Below are positions 15,501-26,945 of a stretch of DNA of 64,000 nt, piece by piece. Each line of letters begins with the position of its first letter. The first letter of the stretch is position 1. The notes under the pieces are model-generated. The model did not search any database. It was given only the letters and a program-made list of their open reading frames with translations, and was not told the origin of the DNA. This DNA comes from Owenia fusiformis (lineage: Eukaryota; Annelida; Polychaeta; Sabellida; Oweniidae): contig CAIIXF020000010.1 in the NCBI GenBank assembly GCA_903813345.2, forward strand, positions 35,145,425 to 35,209,424, read 5' to 3'. A program made the position numbers and the translations under genes.

Positions 15501-16470
15501 AACATGAAAAGATACAACATTACAGTGCACGTGGTGTTAATACGGCAATCTAACATGAAAAGATACAGCATTATTATGCACGTGGTGTTAATATGGCAAT
15601 CTTACATGAAAAGATATAATATTACAGTGCACGTGGTGTTAATACGGCAATCTCACATGAAAAGATACATCATTACAGTGCACGTGGTGTTACTATGGTA
15701 ATCTAGCATGGAAAGATACAGCATTACAGATCACGTGGTGTTAATACGGCAATCTAACATAAAAAGATAAGCATTACAGTGCACGTGGTGTTAATACGAC
15801 AATCTAACATGAAAAGATACAGCATTACAGTCACGTGGTGTTAATACGGCAATCTAACATGAAAAGATACAACATTACAGTGCACGTGGTGTTAATACGG
15901 CAATCTAACATGAAAAGATACAGCATTATAATGCACGTGGTGTTAATATGGCAATCTTACATGAAAAGATATAACATTACAGTGCACGTGGTGTTAATAC
16001 GGCAATCTCACATGAAAAGATACATCATTACAGTGCACGTGGTGTTACTATTGTAATCTAGCATGGAAAGATACAGCATTACAGATCACGTGGTGTTAAT
16101 ACGGCAATCTAACATAAAAAGATAAGCATTACAGTGCACGTGGTGTTAATACGACAATCTAACATGAAAAGATACAGCATTACAGTCACGTGGTGTTAAT
16201 ATGGCAACCTACCTCTTGTGGGTATATAGGTCCTAACATAGAATAAAAGGCAGAGGAAAACGCGTAACTTATAGATAGGGAAACTAAAGTGAATTTCTGT
16301 TCCGTCGTCATGGGGTTAGATTCAGAAGAACTGGTATCACTGTTTGAACTGTCTTCTGTGTCGGTAAGCAATGGCTCTATCTCAACTTTGGTGTCTTCTA
16401 TGTCGGGGAATACTGGACTAAACTCCCTTTCGGAGTCTTCTGCGTAGGTAAATAACGGCTTTAGCTCCAT
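6532..16470 (-). CDS. SLC18B1: SLC18B1-like MFS transporter, probable vesicular polyamine carrier, 12 exons, 467 aa
   Basis: Exons (minus strand, transcription order): 16213-16470, 13723-13818, 12784-12857, 12459-12606, 9826-9894, 9622-9712, 9166-9299, 8788-8886, 8398-8489, 8001-8099, 7109-7183, 6532-6700. All phases join without a stop, giving 467 aa against about 456 in human SLC18B1. The 58-residue N-tail is acidic and Ser-rich and has an ExxxLL motif (E30-L35), a type of dileucine sorting signal. TM1 carries SMLGPIYPQE. Exons 2-3 give the motif-A-like loop GKYLYRIGAKF. Exon 5 holds the antiporter motif C (GFGFMVGPVIGG). Exons 8 and 12 give LLSPLLGYILDK and GSVGGGFILDKIGF. Human SLC18B1 is a proton-driven vesicular transporter of spermine and spermidine; that substrate is inferred here by homology. 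Introns 1-10 except the shortest carry foldback or minisatellite sequence. The start Met is the first in the open first exon. It could be a related SLC18-like MFS paralogue, but exon-by-exon resemblance favours SLC18B1. Confidence 0.9.
7328..7941. mobile_element. Mariner-type MITE with long inverted repeats (intron 10 of the transporter)
   Basis: The ends read CAGGGCGTCAAATAAGTCCC and its near-perfect complement, and both are flanked by TA. Inner parts of the arms also pair (for example ATACCATTGGAAAG against CTTTCCAATGATAT), so the 614-bp element is a near-palindrome. It has no coding capacity. Its termini resemble those of the elements at 11116 and 46092. Confidence 0.75.
8782..8787 (-). 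other. Non-canonical GC donor of intron 8
   Basis: After the codon ACG the intron starts GCAAGT, an otherwise perfect donor with GC in place of GT. The only nearby GT (in GTATAA, 4 nt further) would break the frame into exon 9, which needs phase 0. The intron ends in a normal TTTTTTAG. GC-AG introns are a known minor class spliced by the major spliceosome. Confidence 0.75.
10743..11082. repeat. Foldback element in intron 4 of the transporter
   Basis: Two imperfect arms of about 130 nt pair across a short centre. GGAACAAAATAACATA pairs with its complement near 11010-11030, and TACAAAGGAAAGTTTGGTTG with CAACCAAACTATCCTTTGTA. No open frame is present. It would form a long hairpin in the pre-mRNA. 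Confidence 0.65.
11116..12060. mobile_element. Mariner-type MITE, CAGGGTGG ends (intron 4)
   Basis: The left end CAGGGTGGTCCAAAACAGTG pairs with the right end TTTTTTGGACCACCCTA, and TA flanks both sides. Complementarity continues inward for roughly 200 nt (CACATGTTGTAGAGAAAGGTC against GACCTTCCTCTACAACATGTG). It is 945 bp, with no transposase reading frame. Confidence 0.7.
13054..13625. repeat. Foldback element in intron 2 of the transporter
   Basis: The arms pair over most of their length. GCCAGACTAGAC pairs with GTCTAGCCACGG near the ends, and CCAGTAGGCTGCC plus TTTTAAGATTTCAC pairs with its complement near 13465-13495. The arms are degenerate, so the insertion is old. No coding sequence is seen. 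Confidence 0.6.
14099..14345 (-). repeat. Retroelement 3' tail, inverted copy of 44455-44690
   Basis: This stretch matches, in opposite orientation, the sequence downstream of the reverse transcriptase fragment at 43.5-44.0 kb. Shared blocks include GACCAGAACACCAAGGGA, GTGAAAAGAAACAATGTCTA and ATATATCCCAAAACCAT. It is probably the 3' untranslated end of the same retroelement family, inserted in intron 1 of the transporter. Confidence 0.6.
14672..16208. repeat. 51-bp minisatellite, about 30 units, each with an E-box CACGTG
   Basis: The unit is about 51 bp, built on CAATCTAACATGAAAAGATA then ACATTACAGTGCACGTGGTG. I count 30 CACGTG hexamers, one per unit. A higher-order block of 560 bp (11 units less one base) is repeated almost exactly (14763 and 15323 are equivalent points), and a shorter third block follows. 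Because 51 is a multiple of three, open frames run through it on both strands; these are artefacts. The last unit ends within about 5 nt of the exon 1 splice donor of the transporter. Confidence 0.95.
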
Positions 16471-16568
16471 ATTGGTGGCTTAAGAGATAAATAGATTCCG
16501 TAGTCATATCCTCGAGTGGAACATCTATCCTAAAGGAATTCGATATCTACATTAACTGCAACATTTAA

Positions 16569-16781
16569 GTATACCTACACATGTCAGCTATTGTTTTTTT
16601 AAATTGCCGTTCGATATTTTCTGGGCTTTTGGATTATGCGTGTCATTAGCAGGGGTCAAAAATTTGTCATCTCATATTCCGCAACGAATATGGCACATCT
16701 GCTAATGACAAGCATAATCCAAAAGCCCAGAGAACTTCGAACGGCTATATTAAAAAACAATAGTGGACATGTGTAGGTATA
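16569..16781. mobile_element. Palindromic MITE just upstream of transporter exon 1
   Basis: The left end TATACCTACACATGTC pairs with the right end GACATGTGTAGGTATA. Inside, TGGGCTTTTGGATTATGCGT pairs with its complement at about 16705-16725. It lies about 100 bp upstream of the transporter ATG, so it is in or next to the 5' UTR or promoter. Confidence 0.7.
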
Positions 16782-18096
16782 ATTAAACCCGATACAAAAA
16801 TATGACAGATTCACCTGTGCTATATGGCACACTCATTGACCGAAAATACGCAATTGTCGATTGCATTGATTGAACGATCAGGGAAGAGTTCATAAATTAT
16901 TATAATGATTACTGAATCAACAGGTCAGTAAATTAAATATATCAGCTTATACCATTGAATAACATGCACCGGTAGTACCTGTATTGTTTGATGTTGTTTT
17001 ATGTATGTGTTACATGCAAATACAGACTACAAGGGAAACATTATTATGCATAATTAAATCCCACTTGTTTAGCAACACAATAGAAGTTGCTGTGGTTTAT
17101 TTTTAAGAATGTATGGTTTTATCAAAAGGAAAGTGAATTATTTTTCTATTGTTTTTAAAGAATGTACACTTGGCAAGCTATCAAAAACAAGTGAGACATA
17201 AATGACCATTGACAGTTTTCATTCCCTAAAAACAATATACAAAAATACATGTACCCTTCTCTTGTTACTGTGCATTCTTTAGAATAAAACAATTTATCAA
17301 TTTTTGTTGCTACCTGTATCTACATCATTGATCTTATCTTACTTACAAATATTCTGCTGTATTCAAATTCAATGTTCTGGACTGGACAGTCACCTGTAGT
17401 GCACAGAAGCTAGACTAATTATAGCCCACTCAGTCACTTACATCAACTCACACTCATGAGGTCAATGCAACCAACTCTTTTTGTTGTTACAATTAATTGG
17501 CTATATAACAACAAATTTTAACCAATAAGAGCCAGGGTCATTGTGAGCCTGGTTGAAGTTTGCAAAATTCACAGTTTGAATAGTCAATACAAAAGAAATC
17601 ACATTTTTCCGGATTAAAGACCTTTTAACTGTAATATAATAGACCCTTTGCCTGTGATAAGAGTCTGTGTGATTTAAGTAAGATAAAGCATTCGAATTCG
17701 ATTTGATAACAAATAATAACCTCAGGTCATCGGCCTTCGGTGTATCATTTCTTATAAAACCTCATTCTTATGCTTTATCTAGTACATAAACGAACCTACA
17801 GTCGTGGCTTCTCATTGGATGGTTTAAACAAATCGACAGCGATCGACAAAGACCAGATGAAAACCTACAAAATCACAAGTAATGTACTGTTGTATCGACA
17901 ATCACGATTTACACATTTTGATACTTTCAGAAATACCATTCAGCAATTACATGGAATAAACTTAATCTATCAATCCAGGATTCATATATTAGTGCTTGAA
18001 GTGCTGACAATATTGATTATCCAGCATAGTTTTACACTTAGAGTCGATTCAGTCGACCAATCAAATCGAGGCTGTCTGTATCATGTTTTCCCCTGC
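16782..18096. other. Intergenic, no gene seen
   Basis: This is upstream flank of the transporter. It is AT-rich with no recognised coding run or element. The promoter of the transporter should lie at its left edge, but I can name no TATA box or initiator with confidence. Confidence 0.4.
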
Positions 18097-18310
18097 TGTA
18101 TATGGCATATTCCGCAGGTGAGTATGACATATTTATGACATATTCCGCATGTGAGTATGACATATTCCGCAGGTGAGTATGGAATATCTGCAGGTGAGTA
18201 TCGGGTATTCACCGAAATCAATGTATCGCATATTCACTGCAGAATATGCTATACTTACCTGCAAAATATGTCATATACCGCACGCGCAGGTGAGTATGGC
18301 ATATTTATTC
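18097..18310 (+). repeat. Short tandem array of CATATTCCGCAGGTGAGTAT
   Basis: Five or so degenerate units of about 21-22 bp, some spaced further apart. Four of them contain CAGGTGAGT, which is a perfect match to the 5' splice-site consensus. Confidence 0.65.
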
Positions 18311-18635
18311 ACATCACAAATATCGCACAACCATGAATATATGCCATATTCTGCGTAACAGTACACACTGCTACAGAAAATTGTATGAAATAAATGTCGA
18401 GTGTTTGATTTAGGTTTCTCAAATATAAGTTGTGTTATTTTCCTTAAAAATACAAACAAATTACGTCATTGGCACATCAACACTCTGAATTGTTTCTTCC
18501 ATTCAATAGTGGTGATCGATGTAGATGGTATCAATTAATCGTTTTTATATGAGATTGAGATATGCTACAATTATCGTTGTTTTTGAAAAATGAGTCTTTA
18601 TACGTTTTGAGATATGGACTGTCAACTGTCAATAA

Positions 18636-18775
18636 TGCCTGGGTCACGTATGCTCCGATTCATCGACCGGGGCCCGGCCGATTGAGTGTTCTGTTCAATA
18701 TTGTATTCAATTTTGAACAAAATACTCAATCGACCGGGCGCCATAGTGAAAATCGGAGCAAATGTGACCAAGGCA
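18636..18775. mobile_element. 140-bp palindromic MITE, copy 1
   Basis: The ends are TGCCTGGGTCAC and its near complement GTGACCAAGGCA, followed inward by TGCTCCGATT and AATCGGAGCA. The centre holds paired GATTGAGTGTT and AATACTCAATC. A second copy is at 50079-50213. Flanks read AATAA and TAAAG. Confidence 0.75.
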
Positions 18776-20670
18776 TAAAGGAGGACTTATTGATCTTCCT
18801 TGACTGGCCGTGGCTACGGGTAAAATTATTTTACCCCTGGTTAGATTTTGCTCAGTTGTTTATGAAACAAGCACAGAGACCTGGTCGAATATATGAAGCT
18901 TTGAGAAAAAATGTTTTGATTGAATCAACTTGACCAATATTTGAAAAATTAAGCAAAAAATAATAAGCACATTTAAGTAATAACACTAGTTAACCACTCG
19001 AAGTTACATTGAAAAGTTAATTAATATTTACATAATAGTAATCCGATGTATTGTAAATATGCTTACATGTATATTAACATCAGTCTTGAGTCATAAAATA
19101 TGTAAAAATTCAAATAAAAATGTTAACGTTTTTTGACCCCTTGTAATGAGGAACATTTTTGGACCCAAAAGCCAGAAGTTATTTTTAGCAAACGGTATGT
19201 TAAAAGAATCAAGGACATATAACCTCCTTAGATATTCGTTCAAATGTTACTGCGCCATATTTTGCTACGGATTCTTCATATTCCGAAGTCAGACCATGGA
19301 CCAAAGCCCAAGTAAATCATTCCATGCAGAAAAAACTTATAATATAATTTCAAAATCCTTCCAAATATATATAAGCTCTACTCACTTTGGAAAAGACAAG
19401 CGATCAACTGATTCTTACATCAAACTTCTTCTGATTATCCACTTCTTGTTATATAATGTATCAATTGATATTACTGCATGGTTAACGTTTCAGATTTTAA
19501 ACCAATATAGCGAATTACTGAAAATGGTTAACCAATCACAATCAAGTGCTCATTAATTGATGGTTACATCAGCCACTCGTATAATATTTTCTTGCAATCT
19601 TTGATTTTTAGTATCGTTAAATCAATTTTAGTAATATAGCAATTTAATGTCTCATCTAGAGGCAATTTGTCATTACGTCTTTAACATTCAGACGAGCGAG
19701 GTGTATAACTCAATTGTCCTGGGAAGCTAGCTACGATCATTTACAGTAAGTACCGAAATTAACGATGAGAGACATAAAGCGGCCAAAATTAAAAGCTGTT
19801 CGTCGAAGGAATTTGTATCTTAAGCTTTGATATGCAATCGAACGTCTTACAATTCTTTTTCGACGTTACCGCTGGCTATCATCACATTTTCTCATGGTTA
19901 TTTCTTCTTTGACCTTACTGCTGGATATCATCACATTTAAGGAAGATAGTGATAACGATTTTTCTAAATGATTCATGAATTCTTTATTGATAACGTTCAC
20001 CGCCGCCGCGCCGTTTTCAATAGGGACTATGAAAAGTGAGTCCCGTGGACCCAGTGTTATAAAAATTGGGGTCCCAGTACAAAAAGTGGGTCCCAATAGA
20101 AAAAAGAGAAACACTTAGTAAACATGTATTCTTTATGTTGTAGTGCTTTATCATGTTTTATTGCATGTATTTAGACCCTGTAGTCAGATGGTACCTATGC
20201 TTACTTTTTGCGAAAGCTTTGAGTATTTTGATATAATAAGTTTCAAAATCTAACATGGCTCTCGAAGTGAGTAAACCTATTCAGCGGTCTGACTCAGTGT
20301 GCCTTGTAAGGCTTGAATTCTGAGTCTTTGCACCCATTTGGGCTGGAGAAAATGTTCCTCTTCCCATGGACCTCAAATAACTAAATCTAGATTAGAAGTG
20401 ATTAGAAGTCCATGCTCTTCCCAGCCATGATCATAAACTGCACCGCATCGCTTGGCCTGCAACACAATGTGGTGTGTGTTCTCCTATTCTGGGAGGTACC
20501 TCCTAACTTTAGGAGGGTGTGGCATGATAATATCTTTAACTCGTGACTTTATGATTCAATTTAATAATCAGATCTATTCCTACTCCGATTTTTTTTAAAT
20601 TGCACGCCAAGACCATTCGCGCATGCGCAAAGAATGATGCTTCATTCCCATCAATATATTTTTCTAAAAT
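18776..20670. other. Intergenic, no gene seen
   Basis: AT-rich sequence with an open frame of 136 codons at 19146-19556 that resembles no family I know and has no supporting splice or codon signal. I treat that frame as chance. Confidence 0.4.
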
Positions 20671-22255
20671 ATTTCGAAGGCTTTGTATAAAAAACCTCCT
20701 ACCCACGTACCCTCGTACCCACGTACGTGGGTCCTGACCCAGTCTTTAAAGAGTTAAATTTTTAAATGTTTAACATTATTCAATCTCAGTTTATCCTGAA
20801 TTATAGATATGAATTTATGCATCCATATGCCTTTATTTATAGGTCTGACATCTCTCTAGTAAAATAAAATAAAGCCGGAATTGCATAAATGTTCATTATT
20901 TTTGAGCTATTTGATTTATGTTTTTGATATGTCGAAATGTTTTTTGTTGATCGGGCAGTTTTACCTGTATAACACATCAGTGCTGATTAGCAATCTCCTA
21001 GCCTTCGTCCAGTGCAATCCGTGCCTCCTGTTACCTCATGCAGATTGTAAATGTCCCGGGAAGTTTACCCTTGTCCAAAAGTTGACATCTTTTTAAAAAT
21101 ATATTTCTTAGAGTTTCCAACCAATTAAATTCACCACATTTTATTAGATGTTTATTTCAAATGTTATTAGAATTCATTCTTACGAATATTATACGTTATT
21201 AACGTATGTTAGTCAAAGATTTGGTGTCGTTGTTGTCCATTGTATTCACGTTTTACGCGCAAAAAGCTAGAAACTACAAAGCTGAACTTTTATCATTCAA
21301 ACCAGTTTTACATCAAATCATTGTCAAAATAAAACTCTTCTCTTCATATTACCTAATTATGGATCAAACGGCCATGAATAATGTCGAAGTTTACAAAACC
21401 AAACTTACACTCCCCTGCATAAGTTTGGCAACTCTAACTTTTAATTCCATCTAAATGATTCACTGAACTAGTGCGCACAATTATCCTTAAATTGTGCCAA
21501 AAAGCGATTAAAAACGAATATAGCGAATCCTTCTACTTTTCAAATATTTCGTTATTCAATTGCGCCACGGTTAAACAGAAATGCAGCCTTTATTATTCCT
21601 TGAGATCGTGTGAAATGATCACTCTATCACTTTGTATCTCCAATTCTGATGTTAAATTTTAAAAAAAGACATAAGACAAATTACACGTATAGTTCAAATC
21701 TGTCGTGCAAACAATGAATACTTGTAATATCGTTTGAAAGAATAAAAAGTATATGTGATAAAAATCGAAACTACATGGTGTTAAAAAACAGGACCGATGA
21801 AAAGTTGAATAACTTCGTCAATCCAAAATCATTCAGGTCATTCAATGTGAATTTTGTTGTGAAAGTTTGACCATATTCTGCTCATGGAGTCAAAAACTAC
21901 AGCACTTTACAACACATGCCCCATGTGGCCAATTTGCGCCAAGCAATAGATTGGTTGTACACTGTAAGACTGCCCGATCAACAAAAAATCGCTTCGATAT
22001 ATCAAAAACAACACTCAAATAGCTCAAATGAACATTATGCAATGCCGGCTTTATTTTATGAGGAGACAGATGTCCGATCTAGAAATAAAGGCATATGGGT
22101 ACATAAATTCATCCATAATTAAGCATGCATTGAGAAAGAATAATGTTTAAAAAATGTTAAAGATTTAACTCTTTAAAGACTGGGTCAGGACCCACGTACG
22201 TGGGTACGAGGGTACGTGGATAGGAGGTTTTTTATACAAAGCCTATTTCGAAGGC
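20671..22255. mobile_element. Large foldback element with arms of about 305 bp
   Basis: The arms at 20671-20976 and 21953-22255 are inverted copies. Both contain the 16-bp palindrome ACCCACGTACGTGGGT followed by CCTGACCCAGTCTTTAAAGA, and both end inside at TTGTTGATCGGGCAG and its complement. The 0.98-kb middle has no convincing gene. Its termini and target duplication are not clear enough to give a superfamily. Confidence 0.8.
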
Positions 22256-23517
22256 TGCCTAGCCTTAGAAACAATGCTTTTTACGCCTCTGGATGTTAAT
22301 TCTATTGAAAATGACGGTGCTCAAGCATTTTCTGGATCACGAATGGCTCGAAAATGTTGTTTGATATCCGAATTGCTAAGTGAATGACGGGAAGGGTAAT
22401 GCTCTTGGAGAACAAACAAGAGATGGTAGCGACGGCTAAATATGAAAAATAGTTTAAAATGTTTAACATGTGCGCATGCTCGGTATTTATTGCCCAATCA
22501 AATTGATGAATATTTGACACATGCGCAATTAGTCGGAGAAATAAGAGCGAACCCAGGGGAGCGAACAAGAATCAACCATACCAGAAGTAAAATATAAAAT
22601 TTTATTTCTGATATGTTTTCGTCAAATTAGGGAAGCTCTATCAAGATAAATAAGATGTGTTTGCAACCTATGGTGTTGGGACGCAATTTTGCGTCCCAAG
22701 AACGCACCAGCAATTTTCTTCTGCGTCCATGACTATTTATTTACGTCCTCATAATGGGAGGACGGCGTTGTTACATGTAAAAACCCAGCCGCGGAATATA
22801 ACAGCTCCATATCTTAAAACATGTTTTAGACCCATTTTGTGAAAAACTAGCATACTCCAAGCATTTCTCATTCTAATATAAAGCGATTCATTTGTACCAT
22901 TTATCTCATCAATACCTGAGAAACAATACAAAACGACAATGCACTTATTACACATTTTTTTGTTTTGATGAGAAAACTTAAAGGCAGAATCTGTTCTATA
23001 GGGGGTGACAAAATTTCAAGCAACATGTATAATTGACCTACCAATCTATTCCTTACAATATCAAATACAATATCTCCCAAAAGATTCACAATATGTTATA
23101 AATTGGTGAAGTTATTAATGATTCAAAGTGCAGAGTGAAAAATGTTTAAATTCTCCCAAATAATAATAATGGTTACCATTCTTATAGAAAAATAATACAT
23201 TATTGTAAAAATCTTTAGTTTTCCTGGAATAAAGTATGCACTTTTGTGATTTTTAGAAAAAAGACATGACGAGGAATGACATGAGCCAAAAATATTCTAA
23301 AATTGAAACAATGTTTTGTTTAGCCTGCTCGCTATATCTGATTCTCTCTTTAAACGTATAGCTTAGAAACCTTAATCATATATTTAAAAACATTTTGTAT
23401 TATTTTCTGTCGCATTGTGTACTCCAAATTGTTAAAAAGCGATTTTAGTTTGTGTTGATTCTTTAGCTCTGCTAATGACAGTCATAATTCAGCCTAAAAG
23501 CCGTTAGTATATAAAAG
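22256..23517. other. Intergenic, no gene seen
   Basis: No recognised gene, RNA or complete element. A fragment near 23470-23490 (GCTAATGACAGTCATAATTC) resembles the inner arm of the MITE at 16569-16781, suggesting a decayed relative. Confidence 0.4.
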
Positions 23518-25475
23518 GTTATAACACTGTGGCTAGTCGATCTATGTGGATGCAGTCATTTATATGCAATGTATCGTGGGTGCTCGCCTCTGTACTTTTC
23601 AATGGAAGATTTTTGCACTTCTGTTTAAATAATCTATATTTACACATCCGTGTATATCATACTTCATTGATTTACAAAACCAAAGCTACGCGATAAACAC
23701 ACATTCTCTGATATTTTTACGGAGAATAGATAACTCAAACGAGTTCACTCGACCAGTTTTATCATCTCGTTCATAGCTGTGAGAAGGTATGTATAATTTG
23801 CCATATGTTTACCTTATAATGGGGAATAAAAAATTCAACTAATATAATTATTTCACGTACACAAATATGTCTGTGTGAAGTAAAATACAAATACAATGCG
23901 TTTTATAATATTTTTGGGGTTATGGTATGAAATATCCGCTTTAAAAAAGCAATTTAATTATGATGTATCATGTGGATTAGTAGACGTTCTTAATGGATTC
24001 AATGAACAGGCTGGCTAGGTCTTAATTGAATCATTTTGGGTGTGTGTATTTTTAATATTTTAATCCACAGTGTCCAAAAACAATAATAATGCTATATTGG
24101 TAATTGGAAATATTCCACTTACCACGATTTCAAAAAAAATGGAAATCGATAATATTATTCTTGAATTTGGGTCATTTGTTTCAAGGAATCTGTAGGCTCA
24201 TTCAGCTGAGCTGACAAAATCATCAAGATTTACGGATGGTCCATCTGTTGGCTGCTCATTGTCACTTTTAAGGAATGTTGATGGTTCTAAAACTTGTAGC
24301 CTTGCCCAAGTCGGTATTTATTTACTTATCTGATCTTGAATTATTACCACCTTGTACAATCCAATCCATCATCGCTGATATTATGCTAAGTTATTCAGCA
24401 GTTCCGAGATTCCCATAATACCTACACTACCTAGGGGTATCGCGAAACCTTATTGATTGAAAAGATCGCATGGACACGACGGGTGACCTCATGCTGATTG
24501 ACCAATCAAAACGTTATCTGATCTGATCGAGTGTTTCTTGAGGGTTACAATATATTATGTTATTAAATGTACATTGGAATGTAAGCAATCATTAATACTC
24601 GTATAAATGAAATCATGCAATTCAATGTTGATTCAAAATCAAAACTGAATTCCCGATGGAAATGCACGAAGACCTAGTCCGGCGATGTAGGGCCATCGTT
24701 GATTGGTCAAATTTTACCGACAAAAACATTGGGTCGGTAAAGCACGTGGCTTTCTCTTGGTTACAAGGCGGTCATTATAGAAATCAAGATAAGTAAAAGA
24801 GACTTGGGCAAGGCTATGAAACTTGATTTGTAGGTATTCCAGTGGGTTGATGGGTCTTTGGCTCTGAATTCACTTCATTGGCGTACCTAATTTCAACATT
24901 TTCATTGTCATCATTACATGTTATGGACCCGTTTTTCAAATTAACAGTATTAGGGATAAAACCATAATTTTATTCATCTGTAATGGCATTTTCCAGTTGA
25001 TATATAGTATTTTCAATTCTTCATGAGGGTGTAATGGTGTGGCTAATTACTTTACTGAATGAGGAATGTTTATCCAAACAATGAATACAAAGAAAATCTG
25101 TCCATCAGTAAATAAATCATCATGATAAAAGTATAATTTATTATAGTATCCATTTGTTACCGTTCTGAATCCAAATGATACATAGTGGCATCCATTTTAT
25201 ACATATATGTTGCCGTTTACGAAATGTTTTTCAAATATCTTCCCTATAACAGGAATATGGTAGCTGAAACTTTCACACATTGTGATACTATGTATATTGA
25301 ATATGTATGCAAGATTTCAAGTCACAATGTTAAGTAGAAACTCTGAGATAACTTACCTCTATTTGCTGTCATATTTTTGCAATGATCCCATTCCCTATAA
25401 TGTACGAGAGCACCCACGATACATTGCATATAAATGACTGCATCCACATAGATCGACTAGCCAAAGTGTAATAAC
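23518..25475. mobile_element. Non-autonomous DNA element, 1.96 kb, terminal inverted repeats of about 70 bp
   Basis: The left arm starts GTTATAACACTGTGGCTAG and runs through GTATCGTGGGTGCTC near 23585; the right arm is its inverted copy from about 25402. Additional inner pairs exist (TAGCCTTGCCCAAGTC near 24298 against its complement near 24797). No transposase frame remains. Confidence 0.7.
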
Positions 25476-26205
25476 AAAATTGCAACGCCCACCGTGTGGT
25501 CAATCGAGCAGTAGTTATCAAACATAAATAGGGTCAAATAAAAGTGAAATATGCCATCATATTCATATATTTATCATGTTATCCAGTTGTAAACTCCTTC
25601 AATATGTATTAAGCTCAACTTTGCATTCATTTTGAAAATAAATAAAAATGACAAGTTACCATCTGTTTGTAGGGAAACAGTGGCTCTATCCTTAATATGT
25701 ACAATATTTTGCAATTAAATTATGTTGCCATGGTGACCAATTAGTCAATCAAGATCAAACTTTTCATGACAACTATCTATACTACTATTATTAGGTTATC
25801 ATGAAGCATTTATTCACCAACACGATTGGTGCATTTTCGTAAACCCCGAGTTGTAAACATGTATATCACAGTTATTAGCTCTATATCACCGTTATTAGCC
25901 CTATAATTAAACTTGCCTTTCGAGGAATGGCGTGTCACTATCAAAGGTAAGTCGTTTATGTTTGTGTGTAATCCCCAATCAATGTGCTCAAACCGTCAGT
26001 AGGTGTTAATACCCGACAAACAATCAAATAAGTAACAAACTCGGCTAATTCACTATCAAACTTTTTTCTATTGATTGTACTATTGTAGGTGGATGTTGAC
26101 TTGTGTTTATGTTCTGTTCAGTATCTTATGTTTTGTTTAGGAATAAATACTAGTATATTCTTATAAAATAATCGTGTCATTCATGTTATTGATAAGTTGT
26201 CACGT
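25476..26205. other. Intergenic, no gene seen
   Basis: AT-rich, with no coding run, RNA gene or repeat boundary that I can support. Confidence 0.4.
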
Positions 26206-26945
26206 GACAGTAGATATCCAATCAAGTTACAGATTTTGTGATCGAAAATTCGAAAAATTATTTCTGTAATATCAGAAACAAGTCAAATTCTTTACTTCAG
26301 AGAATATTTTTAATTTATTGAGACTTTCGACTAATATCCCTTAGTCTTTTTCAAAATATAACAGCATGTATACATTTATGTGACGTCATAAACAGACAAA
26401 AAAATTAAAAATAAAAATTAAAAATATTCTCTGAAGTAAAGAATTTGACTTGTTTCTGATATATTAACCAGAGAGATGAACTTACATAGAACTATTTCTG
26501 TAATATTTTCATCATTTAGGATAACAAAACATGATTGCAAAACAAAATAGGTATTAATTATGATTCTAAACAGTATAGTAGACAGTAGATATCCAATCAA
26601 GTTACAGATTTTGTGATCGAAAATTCGAAAAATTATTTCTGTAATATCAGAAACAAGTCAAATTCTTTACTTCAGAGAATATTTTTAATTTATTGAGACT
26701 TTCGACTAATATCCCTTAGTCTTTTTCAAAATATAACAGCATGTATACATTTATGTGACGTCATAAACAGACAAAAAAATTAAAAATAAAAATTAAAAAT
26801 ATTCTCTGAAGTAAAGAATTTGACTTGTTTCTGATATATTAACCAGAGAGATGAACTTACATAGAACTATTTCTGTAATATTTTCATCATTTAGGATAAC
26901 AAAACATGATTGCAAAACAAAATAGGTATTAATTATGATTCTAAA
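26206..26945. repeat. 375-bp tandem duplication, each copy containing a 47-bp-arm hairpin
   Basis: The block starting at 26206 (GACAGTAGATATCCAATC) restarts at 26581 and is nearly identical to about 26945. In each copy CAAATTCTTTACTTCAGAG pairs with CTCTGAAGTAAAGAATTTG about 130 nt later, with arms of about 47 nt (26269-26315 and 26416-26462 in copy 1). The near identity suggests a recent duplication. Confidence 0.85.

Noticed and set aside
14635-16056. Open frames of 60-168 codons through the 51-bp repeats on both strands
   Set aside because: A repeat unit of 51 bp (17 codons) without stops opens frames automatically; there is no start, splice or family evidence.
14672-16208. CRISPR-like array
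   Set aside because: Units are contiguous 51-bp tandem copies without unique spacers, in a eukaryotic intron.
17770-19556. Open frames of 122-136 codons (17770-18138, 18562-18933, 19146-19556)
   Set aside because: No recognisable family, start context or splice signals; one runs through a palindromic MITE.
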